Shown one piece after another: positions 17,125 through 26,512 of a stretch of 64,000 bases of DNA (positions within the stretch are counted from its first letter, which is position 1; every line of letters starts with the position of its first letter). The stretch is taken from the NCBI RefSeq assembly GCF_001202035.1, contig NZ_LGHT01000023.1, positions 1 through 64,000 on the forward strand, given 5' to 3'. This stretch comes from Pseudorhodobacter wandonensis (GTDB lineage Bacteria > Pseudomonadota > Alphaproteobacteria > Rhodobacterales > Rhodobacteraceae). A program made the translations under genes and the position numbers. The notes beneath the pieces are model-generated. The model was given only the letters and a program-made list of their open reading frames with translations. It searched no databases and was not told the origin of the DNA.

Positions 17125-18296
17125 ACGCTGTACTGACATGGCTGTTTGGCCGCTTGCCCATCGGCTGGTTGCAGCTGTCGCACAGTCGCACGCGGTTGTT
17201 TGCAGCGGTAGCAGGCGTGGCCTTTGCCAATCTGTTGGTATTCATGCAATTGGGCATCATGGGGGCGCTGAACAGTTCGACCGTGGCGCCCTATTCACTG
17301 TTGAATGCCGATATTATTCTGTCCTCGCAAGAGGGTAACACCTTGACCGATAGCGGGAATATCGCGCGGGCCTATATGTTTCAGGCGCTGGGCGTACCAG
17401 GGGTTGCCGCGGGGACACCACTTTATATTGGCAACCTGCCGCTATCGGTGGCGGATGGCAGCTCTATTTCCTTATTGTCCTTTGGGCTGGACGTGACGCA
17501 GACGGGCTTTGTCGCCGCAAGCATTGCACCCGAAATGGGGCGTCTGGCGATCGAAAATGCAGTTTTACTGGATAAAGACACGCGCGGCATGCCCGCCGAT
17601 GCTTTGGCAAGCCTTGCCACCGGCGGGCGGTTTACGTTTGAGGCAAATGGCAAAACCCTAAATGCGGTTGGGTCTATGGCGGTCGGGGGCGGTTTTCTGG
17701 CGGATGGGATGATGGTGACATCAGATCAAAGCTTTCTGCGGTTCTTCCCGTCGCGCAATTCCGGTGCTCCGGACCAGATCTTGTTGCGTGTGGCTGATGG
17801 AATAGCGCCGGATGTGGTGGTTGAGCGGCTGCGGGCCGTCTTACCGCCGGAAAACGTAAAGGTGCAAACCGTTGCAAAAGCGCGTGCTGCCGATCTGGCC
17901 TTTATGGCGACCGAGCGGCCGACAGGGATTATCTTTGGTTTCGGCGTGTTTATGGGCATTTTAGTGGGGTTGGTGATTGTGTATCAGGTCTTGTCGACCG
18001 ATGTCGCCGACCATCTGCGGGAATATGCAACGTTCAAGGCGATGGGCTATGACCAGCCGTTTTTCCTCGGGATTGTGTTTGAAGAGGCGCTTATTCTGGC
18101 GGTGCTGGGGTTTGTGCCGGGATTAATTGTGTCAATAGGGCTCTATACAGCGTTGAATGCGGTGACGGGTTTGCCGGTGGCGATGGTCGCCAGCCGCGCG
18201 GTGCTGGTGTTTGTTGGCACGCTGGTGGCCTGTTCTGCTTCGGGCGCGATTGCAACGCGGCGTTTGGCGGCGGCTGATCCGGCGGACTTGTTCTGA
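17121..18296 (+). CDS. DevC-type ABC exporter permease
   Basis: FtsX/MacB-like permease of 391 residues: an N-terminal membrane segment (LFAAVAGVAFANLLVFMQLGI), a periplasmic domain of about 220 residues, and three C-terminal membrane segments ending in ATRRLAAADPADLF. This matches DevC, which works with DevA and DevB. It overlaps the adaptor gene by 4 nt and the ATPase gene by 1 nt. The substrate is unknown; related systems export lipids, glycolipids or peptides. Confidence 0.87.
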   Translation: MNAVLTWLFGRLPIGWLQLSHSRTRLFAAVAGVAFANLLVFMQLGIMGALNSSTVAPYSLLNADIILSSQEGNTLTDSGNIARAYMFQALGVPGVAAGTPLYIGNLPLSVADGSSISLLSFGLDVTQTGFVAASIAPEMGRLAIENAVLLDKDTRGMPADALASLATGGRFTFEANGKTLNAVGSMAVGGGFLADGMMVTSDQSFLRFFPSRNSGAPDQILLRVADGIAPDVVVERLRAVLPPENVKVQTVAKARAADLAFMATERPTGIIFGFGVFMGILVGLVIVYQVLSTDVADHLREYATFKAMGYDQPFFLGIVFEEALILAVLGFVPGLIVSIGLYTALNAVTGLPVAMVASRAVLVFVGTLVACSASGAIATRRLAAADPADLF

Positions 18297-18997
18297 TGGC
18301 TGATAACCAAATCACGCATCCCATCAAAGTGCAGGGTCTGAACCATTTTTTCGGCACGGGCGAGGCACGAAAACAAGCGATCTGGGATTTGAACCTGACC
18401 ATCAAGCGCGGGAGTCTGACGATTTTGATGGGGCCATCTGGGTCAGGGAAAACCACAGTGCTGACGCTAATGGGCTGTTTGCGCAATGTGCAAGAAGGGC
18501 GTGTTGGGTTGCTTGGGCATGAGTTGCACGGCGCATCCGAGGCGCAATTGGTGCAGTTGCGACGGCGGCTCGGGTTTATCTTTCAAGCCCATAATTTGCA
18601 TGAAAGCCTGACCGCCACGCAGAACGTGTTGATGGCGTTACAAGTGCATGGGCGGGGAAATGCCGCCAAGCAACAGGTTGCGGCGCGTCATATTTTGGGC
18701 TTGTTGGGGCTGGCGGACCGGGCGGATTATTTGCCGCAAAACCTGTCGGGTGGGCAAAAGCAACGGGTGGCAATTGCCCGGGCCTTGGTTTCAAACCCCG
18801 AAGTGATTTTTGCAGATGAGCCGACAGCCGCGCTCGACAAGGAGTCGGGCAGGGTGGTGGTTGAGATGCTGAAAAAGCTGGGTCAGGCAAGGGGCACGAC
18901 GACTGTCATGGTGACGCATGACAACCGGATCATGGACCTTGCCGACCGGATCATCACGCTGGAAGAGGGGCGGGTGGTTCAGGATACTGCGCCATAA
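18296..18997 (+). CDS. DevA-type ABC exporter ATP-binding protein
   Basis: ATPase of 233 residues for the DevBCA-like exporter. Walker A GPSGSGKTT, Q-loop FIFQAHNLHESLT, signature NLSGGQKQRVAIARAL, Walker B VIFADEPTAALD and H-loop VTHD are all present, in the style of the LolD/MacB/DevA group. The start overlaps the permease stop as TGATG. It is the last gene of the operon; repeat copy B follows 28 nt after the stop. Confidence 0.9.
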   Translation: MADNQITHPIKVQGLNHFFGTGEARKQAIWDLNLTIKRGSLTILMGPSGSGKTTVLTLMGCLRNVQEGRVGLLGHELHGASEAQLVQLRRRLGFIFQAHNLHESLTATQNVLMALQVHGRGNAAKQQVAARHILGLLGLADRADYLPQNLSGGQKQRVAIARALVSNPEVIFADEPTAALDKESGRVVVEMLKKLGQARGTTTVMVTHDNRIMDLADRIITLEEGRVVQDTAP

Positions 18998-19024
18998 GCC
19001 GGGTTTGCGGGAAAGGCAGGGTTT

Positions 19025-19045
19025 AGGTATTTTTGCCAAGATGAA
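19025..19045 (+). repeat. Intergenic repeat, family 1 copy B
   Basis: Identical 21-nt core AGGTATTTTTGCCAAGATGAA to that at 8164-8184. The 199-bp gap around it (18998-19196) holds no convincing gene; the creatinase promoter should be here. Confidence 0.75.
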
Positions 19046-19196
19046 ATCAGGCGGTTGTGCGAAGGCAACAAACACGGCAAAAGATGAAACAGCCGCGATG
19101 GCGTCGTCGCAAGGCAGATGGCCCAAACTTTCGTCCTGTACACCGGGGCCTTTCGGGGCCGACCTGATGCCGCCCCATATTACATGAGGTCTGACG

Positions 19197-20435
19197 ATGA
19201 CGCTTACGCGCCCCCAAAATACCCGCCCAGAGAATTACCGCTTTCACAATGGTAGCAAGGAGGTGATGCCCTTTGCGCCCGAAGAATATGAAGCGCGGCT
19301 GGAGGGCCTGCGCGATATTATGGAGCTGCACGGGTTGGACGCAGTGGTTCTGACGTCGATGCACAATGTCGCCTATTATTCGGGTTTTCTGTATTGCTCG
19401 TTCGGGCGGCCCTATGCCTGCGTGGTGACAGCGACCCAATGTGTGACGGTCAGCGCGGGGATTGACGCGGGCCAGCCCTGGCGGCGCAGTATTGGCGACA
19501 ATATTACCTATACCGACTGGCAGCGTGACAATTTTTGGCGCGTGGTGGCCGGAGTTGTCGGGAATGGTAAATCCGTCGGTTGTGAAGGCGACCATCTGAC
19601 GCTGGTGCAATCGGAAAAGCTGAATCATTTTCTGAAGCCCACGCGTGGGATGGATATTGCGCCTGCGACAATGGTACAGCGGATGATGAAATCGGATGCC
19701 GAGATTGCCCTGATCCGGCACGGCGCGCAGGTGGCCGACGTGGGCGGCTATGCCATTCGCGATTGCCTGATCGCGGGCAAGGGCAAAGCCTTGCGCGAGA
19801 TTGATGTGGCGATGGCGGGCCGCGATGCGATGGAGTTGGAGATCGCCAAGCGCTTTCCCGATGCCGAGTACCGCGATACTTGGGTTTGGTTTCAGTCTGG
19901 GCTGAACACGGATGGCGCGCATAACCCGGCAACTGGGCGGGTTTTGCAGCATGGTGATATTCTAAGTCTGAACTGTTTTCCAATGATTTCGGGCTATTAC
20001 ACCGCCTTGGAACGCACGATGTTTTTAGGTGCGGTCGATGATGCCAGCCTGAAGATATGGCAGGCCAATGTTGCTGCGCATGAATATGGTATGAGCTTGT
20101 TGAAACCGGGGGCGACCTGTTCGGACATCACGGCGCAGATCAATGATTTCCTGGCGGATAGGGACCTGTTGCAATACCGCACTTTTGGCTACGGTCACAG
20201 CTTTGGCATCCTTTCCCATTTTTACGGGCGTGAGGCCGGGTTGGAGCTGCGCGAAGATATCGACACCGAGTTGGAACTGGGGATGGTGATTTCGATGGAG
20301 CCGATGTTAACTATTGCCAATGGTCAACCGGGGGCCGGTGGTTACCGCGAACATGACATTTTGGTGATTACCGAGGAAGGCAATGAGAACATTACCGCCT
20401 ATCCTTATGGGCCAGAGTTTAACGTGGTTGGCTGA
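19197..20435 (+). CDS. Creatinase (creatine amidinohydrolase)
   Basis: Hydrolyses creatine to sarcosine and urea. The 412-residue protein has the N-terminal domain plus pita-bread M24 fold of creatinase. Long stretches match what I remember of the Pseudomonas and Paracoccus enzymes: SDFLYCSFGRPYA-like SGFLYCSFGRPYA, GQPWRR, YTDWQRDN, WFQSGLNTDGAHNP with the catalytic His near residue 240, SLNCFPMISGYYTALERT, YRTFGYGHSFG and GAGGYREHD. Metal ligands of true M24 aminopeptidases are replaced, as expected for creatinase. No creatininase, sarcosine oxidase or urease gene is adjacent, so a related guanidino substrate is possible. Confidence 0.85.
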   Translation: MTLTRPQNTRPENYRFHNGSKEVMPFAPEEYEARLEGLRDIMELHGLDAVVLTSMHNVAYYSGFLYCSFGRPYACVVTATQCVTVSAGIDAGQPWRRSIGDNITYTDWQRDNFWRVVAGVVGNGKSVGCEGDHLTLVQSEKLNHFLKPTRGMDIAPATMVQRMMKSDAEIALIRHGAQVADVGGYAIRDCLIAGKGKALREIDVAMAGRDAMELEIAKRFPDAEYRDTWVWFQSGLNTDGAHNPATGRVLQHGDILSLNCFPMISGYYTALERTMFLGAVDDASLKIWQANVAAHEYGMSLLKPGATCSDITAQINDFLADRDLLQYRTFGYGHSFGILSHFYGREAGLELREDIDTELELGMVISMEPMLTIANGQPGAGGYREHDILVITEEGNENITAYPYGPEFNVVG

Positions 20436-20519
20436 TGCGTCGCGCCACTGCATGGTTCGTGCCGTGATTGTAGTGGGTTAGCGGTTGACGCCGACACCTG
20501 TGAGCGTCTGAAAGTTGAC

Positions 20520-20547
20520 TGGCCCCAAACTGCAACGTTTGGGGCCA
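20520..20547 (+). terminator. Terminator after the creatinase gene
   Basis: Perfect 11-bp stem TGGCCCCAAAC / GTTTGGGGCCA with TGCAAC loop, then TTCTTGTTGT. Confidence 0.85.
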
Positions 20548-20637
20548 TTCTTGTTGTGATTGGGCCGAAGGGCTTGACGTTGGCCGTCAGAAGTGGCCGT
20601 AAGTATGTAACGAATTCCCTAACCAAGTGAGCGCATT

Positions 20638-21453
20638 GTGATCAAAACCTTATTGGATCGTCGTACATTCCTTTCGCTTTCCGGCTCTGCTGTGCTGGGG
20701 GCCTGCGCCGCGCCGCAAGTGGCGCCGAATCCGAATGCAGGTTTTGTAGAAGGCTATGGCCCGATTTTCGATAGCGGCTATACCTTGCCGGGTATTCCGC
20801 CCGAATACACCAAAGGGGTAAACCGTCGCATCACCGGCACTTATTTGGGTGAGCAGCCCGTGGGGACGATTGATGTCGATCCCTATGCCAAGTTCTTGTA
20901 CTTTGTGCGTGAAGGGTCGAATTCGGTTCGCTTTCCGATTGGTGCGGGCCGCGCAGGCCGCAGCTTTTCCGGTGGTGGCACCATTCGGGTGAAAAAGAAA
21001 TGGCCGGGTTGGACGCCAACCGCAAATATGCTGCGCACAGAGCCAGAAATCTACGGCCCGTTTGCACGCGGTATTCGGGGCGGTTTGCGCAGCCCTCTGG
21101 GCGCGCGGGCACTGTACCTTTATCAGGGCAATCGCGATACGCATTACCGCATTCATGGAACGAACGCTCAGGATTCCATCGGCAACTCCAGCTCGGCCGG
21201 ATGTATCCGGATGTTTAACCAAGACGTAATTGCACTGTTCGAAATGGTACCAATCGGGACCCGCGTGCATGTGCGCTCGGAAGAAGAAGCGCTACGGGTG
21301 GACCCTGAAAACTTTAACCGCGGGATCGAGATTCCGGCACACCGCACCGATCCAGAGGCGATTTACAGCGAAGAGGCAATTGCCAATGACCCGCTGCCGG
21401 TGTTTGACGATGAGACTACGGCCGTTATTGATCAGGGCAATGTGCCACTGTAA
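20638..21453 (+). CDS. L,D-transpeptidase (YkuD domain) lipoprotein
   Basis: Periplasmic enzyme of 271 residues that forms 3-3 peptidoglycan cross-links or attaches proteins to peptidoglycan. A twin-arginine-like start (DRRTFLSLSG) leads to a lipobox LGAC with Cys23, so it is probably a Tat-exported lipoprotein. The YkuD catalytic motif is HGTNAQDSIGNSSSAGCIRM, with the active Cys in AGCIRM. The start codon is GTG at 20638; no better ATG exists before the signal peptide. It ends at a strong bidirectional hairpin. Confidence 0.92.
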   Translation: MIKTLLDRRTFLSLSGSAVLGACAAPQVAPNPNAGFVEGYGPIFDSGYTLPGIPPEYTKGVNRRITGTYLGEQPVGTIDVDPYAKFLYFVREGSNSVRFPIGAGRAGRSFSGGGTIRVKKKWPGWTPTANMLRTEPEIYGPFARGIRGGLRSPLGARALYLYQGNRDTHYRIHGTNAQDSIGNSSSAGCIRMFNQDVIALFEMVPIGTRVHVRSEEEALRVDPENFNRGIEIPAHRTDPEAIYSEEAIANDPLPVFDDETTAVIDQGNVPL

Positions 21454-21474
21454 ATCGGGCGTAGTACCCAAGCA

Positions 21475-21498
21475 AACGGCCCCGTTTTCGGGGCCGTT
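21475..21498. terminator. Bidirectional terminator
   Basis: Perfect 10-bp stem AACGGCCCCG (21475-21484) / CGGGGCCGTT (21489-21498), TTTT loop, followed by TTGC on one side and preceded by CCAAGCA on the other. It separates convergent genes. Confidence 0.85.
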
Positions 21499-21515
21499 TT
21501 GCTGTTCACAACCGC

Positions 21516-21866
21516 TCAGAGCCGGATCACATATTCTTTGACCGTAGTTTCCAGCACTTCCCAGGTGCCATTGAAACCAGGACGGATGATCCAGCTATCA
21601 GCAGCGCGCAGGGTGGTGGCGAGCCCATCCGCATCGGTCAGAACCGAGACTCCGTTCAGTATGCGGATATATTCCCACTCGGAGTAGGACACTTTCCATT
21701 TGCCCGGTGTCGATTGCCATATGCCGCAGTAAAGCCCGTCACGGTCCTCGATATTCCAAGTGGTATGCACCGGATCGCCTGACAGCAGCTTATCGGCTGC
21801 GGGGCGTTCGGTTTCGGGTGGAATGCCGTCGCGTGAAACGGGGGCAAGCAAAGCAGGGTTTGGCAT
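21516..21866 (-). CDS. Cupin domain protein (EutQ/DUF861-like)
   Basis: Single-cupin protein of 116 residues. The second half reads as a compact beta-barrel, with WKVSYSEWEYIRILNGVSVLTD and DSWIIRPGFNGTWEVLETTVKEYVI, the usual pattern of the DUF861 cupin group. The classic metal-binding histidines are not evident, so it may be a binding or structural cupin. I chose ATG at 21866 (MPNPALL); the frame stays open to 21968 but that part looks non-coding. Divergent from the unknown cluster with a 230-bp upstream region in which I see no clear motif. Confidence 0.7.
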   Translation of the reverse strand: MPNPALLAPVSRDGIPPETERPAADKLLSGDPVHTTWNIEDRDGLYCGIWQSTPGKWKVSYSEWEYIRILNGVSVLTDADGLATTLRAADSWIIRPGFNGTWEVLETTVKEYVIRL

Positions 21867-22096
21867 GTGGGTTCCAATGCTGGTTTTGGCATTTCGGTTG
21901 GTTGCATATGTCACCTCAAGTCGGGGTGGCGGGTCAAGCTCAAAGGCCTTTGCGTTCGAATCTTGCAATCCCCGCCCCCTTGTCGCAGTTTATTGGTAAT
22001 TCGGGGTGAACCTGTGGCGCATTTTTTTCGCGATACGGGCTGGAATTTTCCGCAACTCCTACACATATGTTAAATGTATTTACATCGGAGACCAGC

Positions 22097-23170
22097 ATGG
22101 CAGATTTCGACAGCAAAATCCGTGAAAGCCAAGAGCAAGTGGCAAAAGCGCAAACGAAGATATCCGAAGTCACCAGCCGGATTGAGGCCGCTCGCGCCAA
22201 GATTGAGGCAGGTGAGGCGGCGATTGACGTAGAAAGCGCCACGCTGGACGATGTGCACAAACATACCGACCTGATGAACGCCAATATCGCCGATCTGATC
22301 ATGGGGCTGGATGATGTGACGGCCGGCTTTAGCCGCGATTTCGATGAAATGCGCAACAAGACAGGCATGGAAAGCTTTATTGGCGTTTTCTCGAATGCCA
22401 AGGCAGAATCGATGCGGCAGGAACGTATGCGCGCGGCGTCGATCGACGACAAGTTGCAGGATTTAATCGGAAAATCGGATATAATTGTCAAGCTGTTGCA
22501 AGGCCAGTTGGATTTGCTGAACGGCCAGAAAAACAGCGTGGAAACCAACCTGACTGCAACGCTGGACGAGCGCGAAGCAACGGTGGGCAGCCTTGAATCC
22601 GTGCGCGCCGAGATTGCCGGCATGGACCCCGCAATTATTGAATTGGAAAACAAGATCAGCGTCGAGCAAGACGCCGCCAAGCGCACCAAGCTGGAAAGTG
22701 AATTAGCCGCGCTGAACACTCGCTACAATGCGCTGGTACAGCAAGAGCAGGTCGATCTGGCCAAGTCGCAAACCCTTGAACGCTATATCGAAAAGGGAAA
22801 AACATGGATGGACAGCTTGCAAAACCAAGCGGCCACCCAGATGGTGCTTATCAACAAATTGCAGACCGACACCAAGCAGCGCGTGGTGCTGTATGATGCG
22901 CTGACCTCATCCTTGAAAACTGCACAGCAGCAGGATGTAGCCCACCGCATCAACGAAATCGGCGTGAAAACCGACCAAGAGGCGCAGGCTGCGATGGCGG
23001 CGATTGGTACCGCCACCAACAACCGCATGGCTGATATGATGGAAGCGCACGAAGACCACATGGTCTTTGCCCGCAAAGTGCTGGAAGCCAAGGCCAAAGC
23101 GGATGAGCGGTTCGCCCGTCGCTTTGCTGCAATTGTCGAAAAGCATGACAAAAACCAGTATGGCGGCTGA
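22097..23170 (+). CDS. Long coiled-coil protein, first gene of an uncharacterised cluster
   Basis: A 357-residue protein made almost wholly of helices with heptad-like patterns (residues about 1-60, 130-230 and 240-340), rich in Gln, Glu, Lys and Ala, without signal peptide or membrane segment. I do not recognise the family; it superficially resembles PspA- or TelA-like helical proteins but lacks their motifs. ATG 22097 has CGGAG with 6-nt spacing; ATG 22067 is possible. It starts a same-strand block running to 32033 with a AAA+ ATPase, suggesting a scaffold or substrate for that machine. Confidence 0.72.
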   Translation: MADFDSKIRESQEQVAKAQTKISEVTSRIEAARAKIEAGEAAIDVESATLDDVHKHTDLMNANIADLIMGLDDVTAGFSRDFDEMRNKTGMESFIGVFSNAKAESMRQERMRAASIDDKLQDLIGKSDIIVKLLQGQLDLLNGQKNSVETNLTATLDEREATVGSLESVRAEIAGMDPAIIELENKISVEQDAAKRTKLESELAALNTRYNALVQQEQVDLAKSQTLERYIEKGKTWMDSLQNQAATQMVLINKLQTDTKQRVVLYDALTSSLKTAQQQDVAHRINEIGVKTDQEAQAAMAAIGTATNNRMADMMEAHEDHMVFARKVLEAKAKADERFARRFAAIVEKHDKNQYGG

Positions 23171-23171
23171 G

Positions 23172-23414
23172 ATGCGGCTATGGCGGGCCACGCTGCGGGC
23201 GCTTGAGGTGGTCTATGTCATGTTCTTTGGCGAAGGCGATCGCTGGTCGGTTTGGGCTGTGGTCATGGCGGGTTTGGTGGGCCTGTTCCTATGGGCCGCG
23301 ACCGACGGCTTTATCGCGGCCCCCAGCCTTGGGCAGATCGTGTTTATGGCTGTGTTCGTGGCGATTAGTGCAGTCGGCGTCTATATTCGCCGCAAGAGGA
23401 AAGACGATCAGTGA
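23172..23414 (+). CDS. Small two-segment membrane protein
   Basis: About 80 residues with two hydrophobic segments (WAVVMAGLVGLFLWAATDGF and LGQIVFMAVFVAISAVGVYI) and a basic tail RRKRKDDQ, so both ends should face the cytoplasm. The start is uncertain: ATG 23172 directly follows the preceding stop, while ATGs at 23145 and 23160 overlap it. The stop overlaps a GTG start of the next gene (GTGA), a sign of coupled translation. Function unknown. Confidence 0.65.
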   Translation: MRLWRATLRALEVVYVMFFGEGDRWSVWAVVMAGLVGLFLWAATDGFIAAPSLGQIVFMAVFVAISAVGVYIRRKRKDDQ

Positions 23415-24535
23415 ACACCTTGATGGATGATCATGCAGAGCTTTATGATACCGCCATTGTCCGGCGCTATTTTGACAAGTTTGACCGGATTACCGGCCAT
23501 CTGGCCAATGTCGCGGCGGAACTTGAGGCCGAGGGCCATCTGACCAGAATCGAGTCACGGGTTATCGGCGGCTATGTGCAGCGGTTGAACCTGACTTTTC
23601 AGGCGCTTGGCTACAAATATCTGATGACGGGGCGGGTCGATGGGCCCTTGCCCGGCAAGCTGACCTTTGACCGGCATGAATCCGGCTTTCCGGTCGCGCA
23701 AGAACTGATGGTCATGGCCAATGACGCGCAGCAGGCCGAAAAACATCTGGCGCAATTGCCCACTGATACCGAGCTGAAAGATGCGATGATCCGGCAGATT
23801 GTGGGTGAGTTGGCCATCCCGACCAAGCTGCAATTCACCATGTCGCAGCGGCTGTATTATGAAAGCCTGCGCGGCGGGCACCAGTTTTGGGCGCGCAATG
23901 ACGCTGACGTGCAATGGCTGGGCGAAACATCGGACCGCAAGTCGTGGCTGGTGCATTGGGCGGTTTATGATACGCAAACCAACTTGCCGGTGATCTATCT
24001 GATGAACCTTGAGGATAGCGGAAAAACGCCGCTTCCGCGTGACAATCGGCGCTGGCCGCAAGTGCAGGCGCATCTGATGGCGCAAAGTCTCGACGGGTTA
24101 AAGCTTGTGACGATTGCCAAAGGCTTTGATACCGATTTTGATGACCTGCACCCCAAACGCCTGCGCCGCATCCACCTTGGGCCGATGTATTCCAGCAGTT
24201 TCACACTGCAATCCGGCCCGATTTCGGAGGTTCTGGCCGATGCCAAACCCGAGCCGGGCCAGGATTGGGCATTTGTCTGGACGGTTGAGGATTTGTTGGC
24301 AGAACGCGAGGAAACCGTGAAAACCGGCTGGTTTTCATCTGCAGAACGGCAGATTTTCGCTTCGGGTCCGTTCATCGGCAAAACGCTGGCCGACATTGGC
24401 GCAACCAATATGGAGCGAATGTTGATCATGCCCGAACGTCCGTTTCAGGCCTTGGCAGAAAAAAGCCCGCCGGGTTTTGCCGATATTCGCAAGTTTGTTG
24501 TGGGCGCGGGGGACCGCGTTTTACCGCAGCGGTAA
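23411..24535 (+). CDS. Uncharacterised 374-residue protein
   Basis: Soluble protein of unknown family. It has a helical N-terminal third (AELYDTAIVRRYFDKFDRITGHL) and a mixed C-terminal part with WLVHWAVYDTQTNLPVIYLMNLE and LGPMYSSSFTLQSGPISEVL. No nucleotide-binding or catalytic motif is clear. The GTG at 23411 overlaps the preceding stop; ATG 23423 is an alternative. It sits 18 nt before the AAA+ ATPase gene and so may be its partner or adaptor. Confidence 0.68.
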   Translation: MNTLMDDHAELYDTAIVRRYFDKFDRITGHLANVAAELEAEGHLTRIESRVIGGYVQRLNLTFQALGYKYLMTGRVDGPLPGKLTFDRHESGFPVAQELMVMANDAQQAEKHLAQLPTDTELKDAMIRQIVGELAIPTKLQFTMSQRLYYESLRGGHQFWARNDADVQWLGETSDRKSWLVHWAVYDTQTNLPVIYLMNLEDSGKTPLPRDNRRWPQVQAHLMAQSLDGLKLVTIAKGFDTDFDDLHPKRLRRIHLGPMYSSSFTLQSGPISEVLADAKPEPGQDWAFVWTVEDLLAEREETVKTGWFSSAERQIFASGPFIGKTLADIGATNMERMLIMPERPFQALAEKSPPGFADIRKFVVGAGDRVLPQR

Positions 24536-24553
24536 GATTAAGGAAGTGCCAAG

Positions 24554-26494
24554 ATGACCACACGTGACACGATGGAACTGCGCGAAGACGATATTAAATC
24601 GCATTACCGCGCGGCGACCGAAATGCTGATGGGGGTGGATCACTCTCCCCGTATCGGCACTGCACGACACACGGCCGTGGCACCTGAAAAATCGCCGGGT
24701 GTGGCGGCCACAGGGCGCAGGTTTCGGTCTACGACCCCGGGTTTGGTGACGCGCAGTACTGCGCGGGCCGAAGGGGTGCGCCTGTTGGACCGGATCGCCG
24801 ACAAGGATGATGACGACCCGCTGACTTCGGCACTTCAGGCCACGGTGGGGCAGGCATTGCGTCGGGCCTTGGCAATTGCACTGGCGGTAGGGCAAGAGTT
24901 TGCGCGCCAAACGCCGCTGGTAGAGCTGAAAAAAGCAAATCTAGAAGGCCGTTTGCCTGCCGAGCGTAAGGCCGAATTTACCGAGCTGTTGGCTGCCGAG
25001 GCATTGGCGGTGCTTTATACCTTTGGCAATGCAACCGCGTTTTTGCTAGCCCCGCAAACGAATGAACGCACTGCCGAGATTGGCCCTGTGGAGGAAATTC
25101 TGACCGATAACGCGCCGCTGGCCTTGCATGGCGCGTTGTGGGAATTGGACCAAACCATCGCCGCCCATGCAAGCGATGACGCCAGCCTTGTTGCAACGGT
25201 TCTGGCCTATGCCGAGCAGCTTATGGCTGCGGTGGCACTGCGCGGCCAAGATGCGCCACGGCTTGCAGGCTTTACCGCGGCAAGCTGGCGGGTCGAGGCC
25301 GACAAGCTGACGATTGCGGGCTTCAAGCCGGCACTGGCTGCGCGCGGCACGGCGCTGACGATGACGTTCAAAAAGCCGAATGAGGTGGTGGGCAACCATA
25401 TCGCCAAATACCAATCCTTGCGTTTGGCCAAGATGCTGATGGCCTATGATTTTGACCGCAAGTTGAACCCTTTTGCCGAAATGGGCGGGTTTATCTTTAC
25501 CTTTATGGGTGATGGCGCACCGGGAACAGGCAAGACAACGCTGATCCAGATGATGGCAGGATTATTGAATGATTACTGCAAGGTAGCGGGCTATCCGTTT
25601 CGCTATCAGAACTTTTCGATTGACCAGATCGACAGCTATCAAGGCAAATCGGGGCAAAATGCCAAAGCCTTTATTACCAATGTTTTGGACCCTGCGGTGA
25701 TCGGGTTCGGGACGATTGACGATATCGACCAAATCGCGGGCAAGCGCGGCGACAAGCAATCATCCGCAGGCCAGCAAGAGGTGACTGCCGTGTTCATGGA
25801 GGCCTTTGCAGGCGCGAATACTGTGGTGCGCGGCAACTGTACATTTGGGATGTTTTCCAATTATCCCGAAAATGTCGATGATGCGCTGCGGCAACGGGCG
25901 GGTGCGCGGTTCTTGGTCGATGGGCCGCAAACGCGCGACGACTACATTGATATTCTCGCCCTGCTGATGGGCAAAAACCATAACATCCCGGTGGGTGACC
26001 ATGATTTATTTGCCGCCCAAGAAATGAAACGCGCCGTCGCCGCCAGCTTTGAGGGCCATTCCCGCCCGCATGAAGACGGGTTGTTGAAAGTATGGGACCA
26101 GGTGGGCCGCGATATTGGGCGGCTGGACACGATTGTTAAACTGGGCACCTACTTGAAGGCGATTCAAGAGGCCGACCCGCGCTTTACCGGCCGGGCGATC
26201 AAGAACATCACCGATGCTGTAAAAGTGCGGGCGATGGATTTTGAACTGCCGGATGAGTGGATGGAACAGCCGGACTTGTTTTTGTTTAAGGGCTATGACG
26301 AAAAGCTGGCGATGATTAAGGGTATGCAGCAGCCGATCACCGTTGAGATGGTTGTGCAAGAAATCAACCGCTATGCGGATTCAGAGTTCCGCTATGCCGA
26401 CAAGTCGGACGAGGTGGCCATTTCGAACATGATCCGAGATTTTGGACGGCAGGAAGAGGCCAAGCGGCGGTATTTGGAGGGGAAGGGATCATGA
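24554..26494 (+). CDS. AAA+ family ATPase of the uncharacterised cluster
   Basis: A 646-residue protein with a long N-terminal region (about 310 residues, no recognised domain) and one AAA+ module. Walker A is GAPGTGKTTL near residues 320-329, Walker B lies in GFGTIDDIDQI near 386, and the sensor/arginine-finger part reads SNYPENVDDALRQRAGARF. The C-terminal lid includes FTGRAIKNITDAV. This is the ATPase core of classical AAA proteins (spastin/ClpX-like remodelling enzymes). No membrane segment; the nearby small membrane proteins may recruit it. Repeat copy C follows its stop. Confidence 0.82.
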   Translation: MTTRDTMELREDDIKSHYRAATEMLMGVDHSPRIGTARHTAVAPEKSPGVAATGRRFRSTTPGLVTRSTARAEGVRLLDRIADKDDDDPLTSALQATVGQALRRALAIALAVGQEFARQTPLVELKKANLEGRLPAERKAEFTELLAAEALAVLYTFGNATAFLLAPQTNERTAEIGPVEEILTDNAPLALHGALWELDQTIAAHASDDASLVATVLAYAEQLMAAVALRGQDAPRLAGFTAASWRVEADKLTIAGFKPALAARGTALTMTFKKPNEVVGNHIAKYQSLRLAKMLMAYDFDRKLNPFAEMGGFIFTFMGDGAPGTGKTTLIQMMAGLLNDYCKVAGYPFRYQNFSIDQIDSYQGKSGQNAKAFITNVLDPAVIGFGTIDDIDQIAGKRGDKQSSAGQQEVTAVFMEAFAGANTVVRGNCTFGMFSNYPENVDDALRQRAGARFLVDGPQTRDDYIDILALLMGKNHNIPVGDHDLFAAQEMKRAVAASFEGHSRPHEDGLLKVWDQVGRDIGRLDTIVKLGTYLKAIQEADPRFTGRAIKNITDAVKVRAMDFELPDEWMEQPDLFLFKGYDEKLAMIKGMQQPITVEMVVQEINRYADSEFRYADKSDEVAISNMIRDFGRQEEAKRRYLEGKGS

Positions 26495-26512
26495 TGGTCT
26501 TTGTGACAATCG

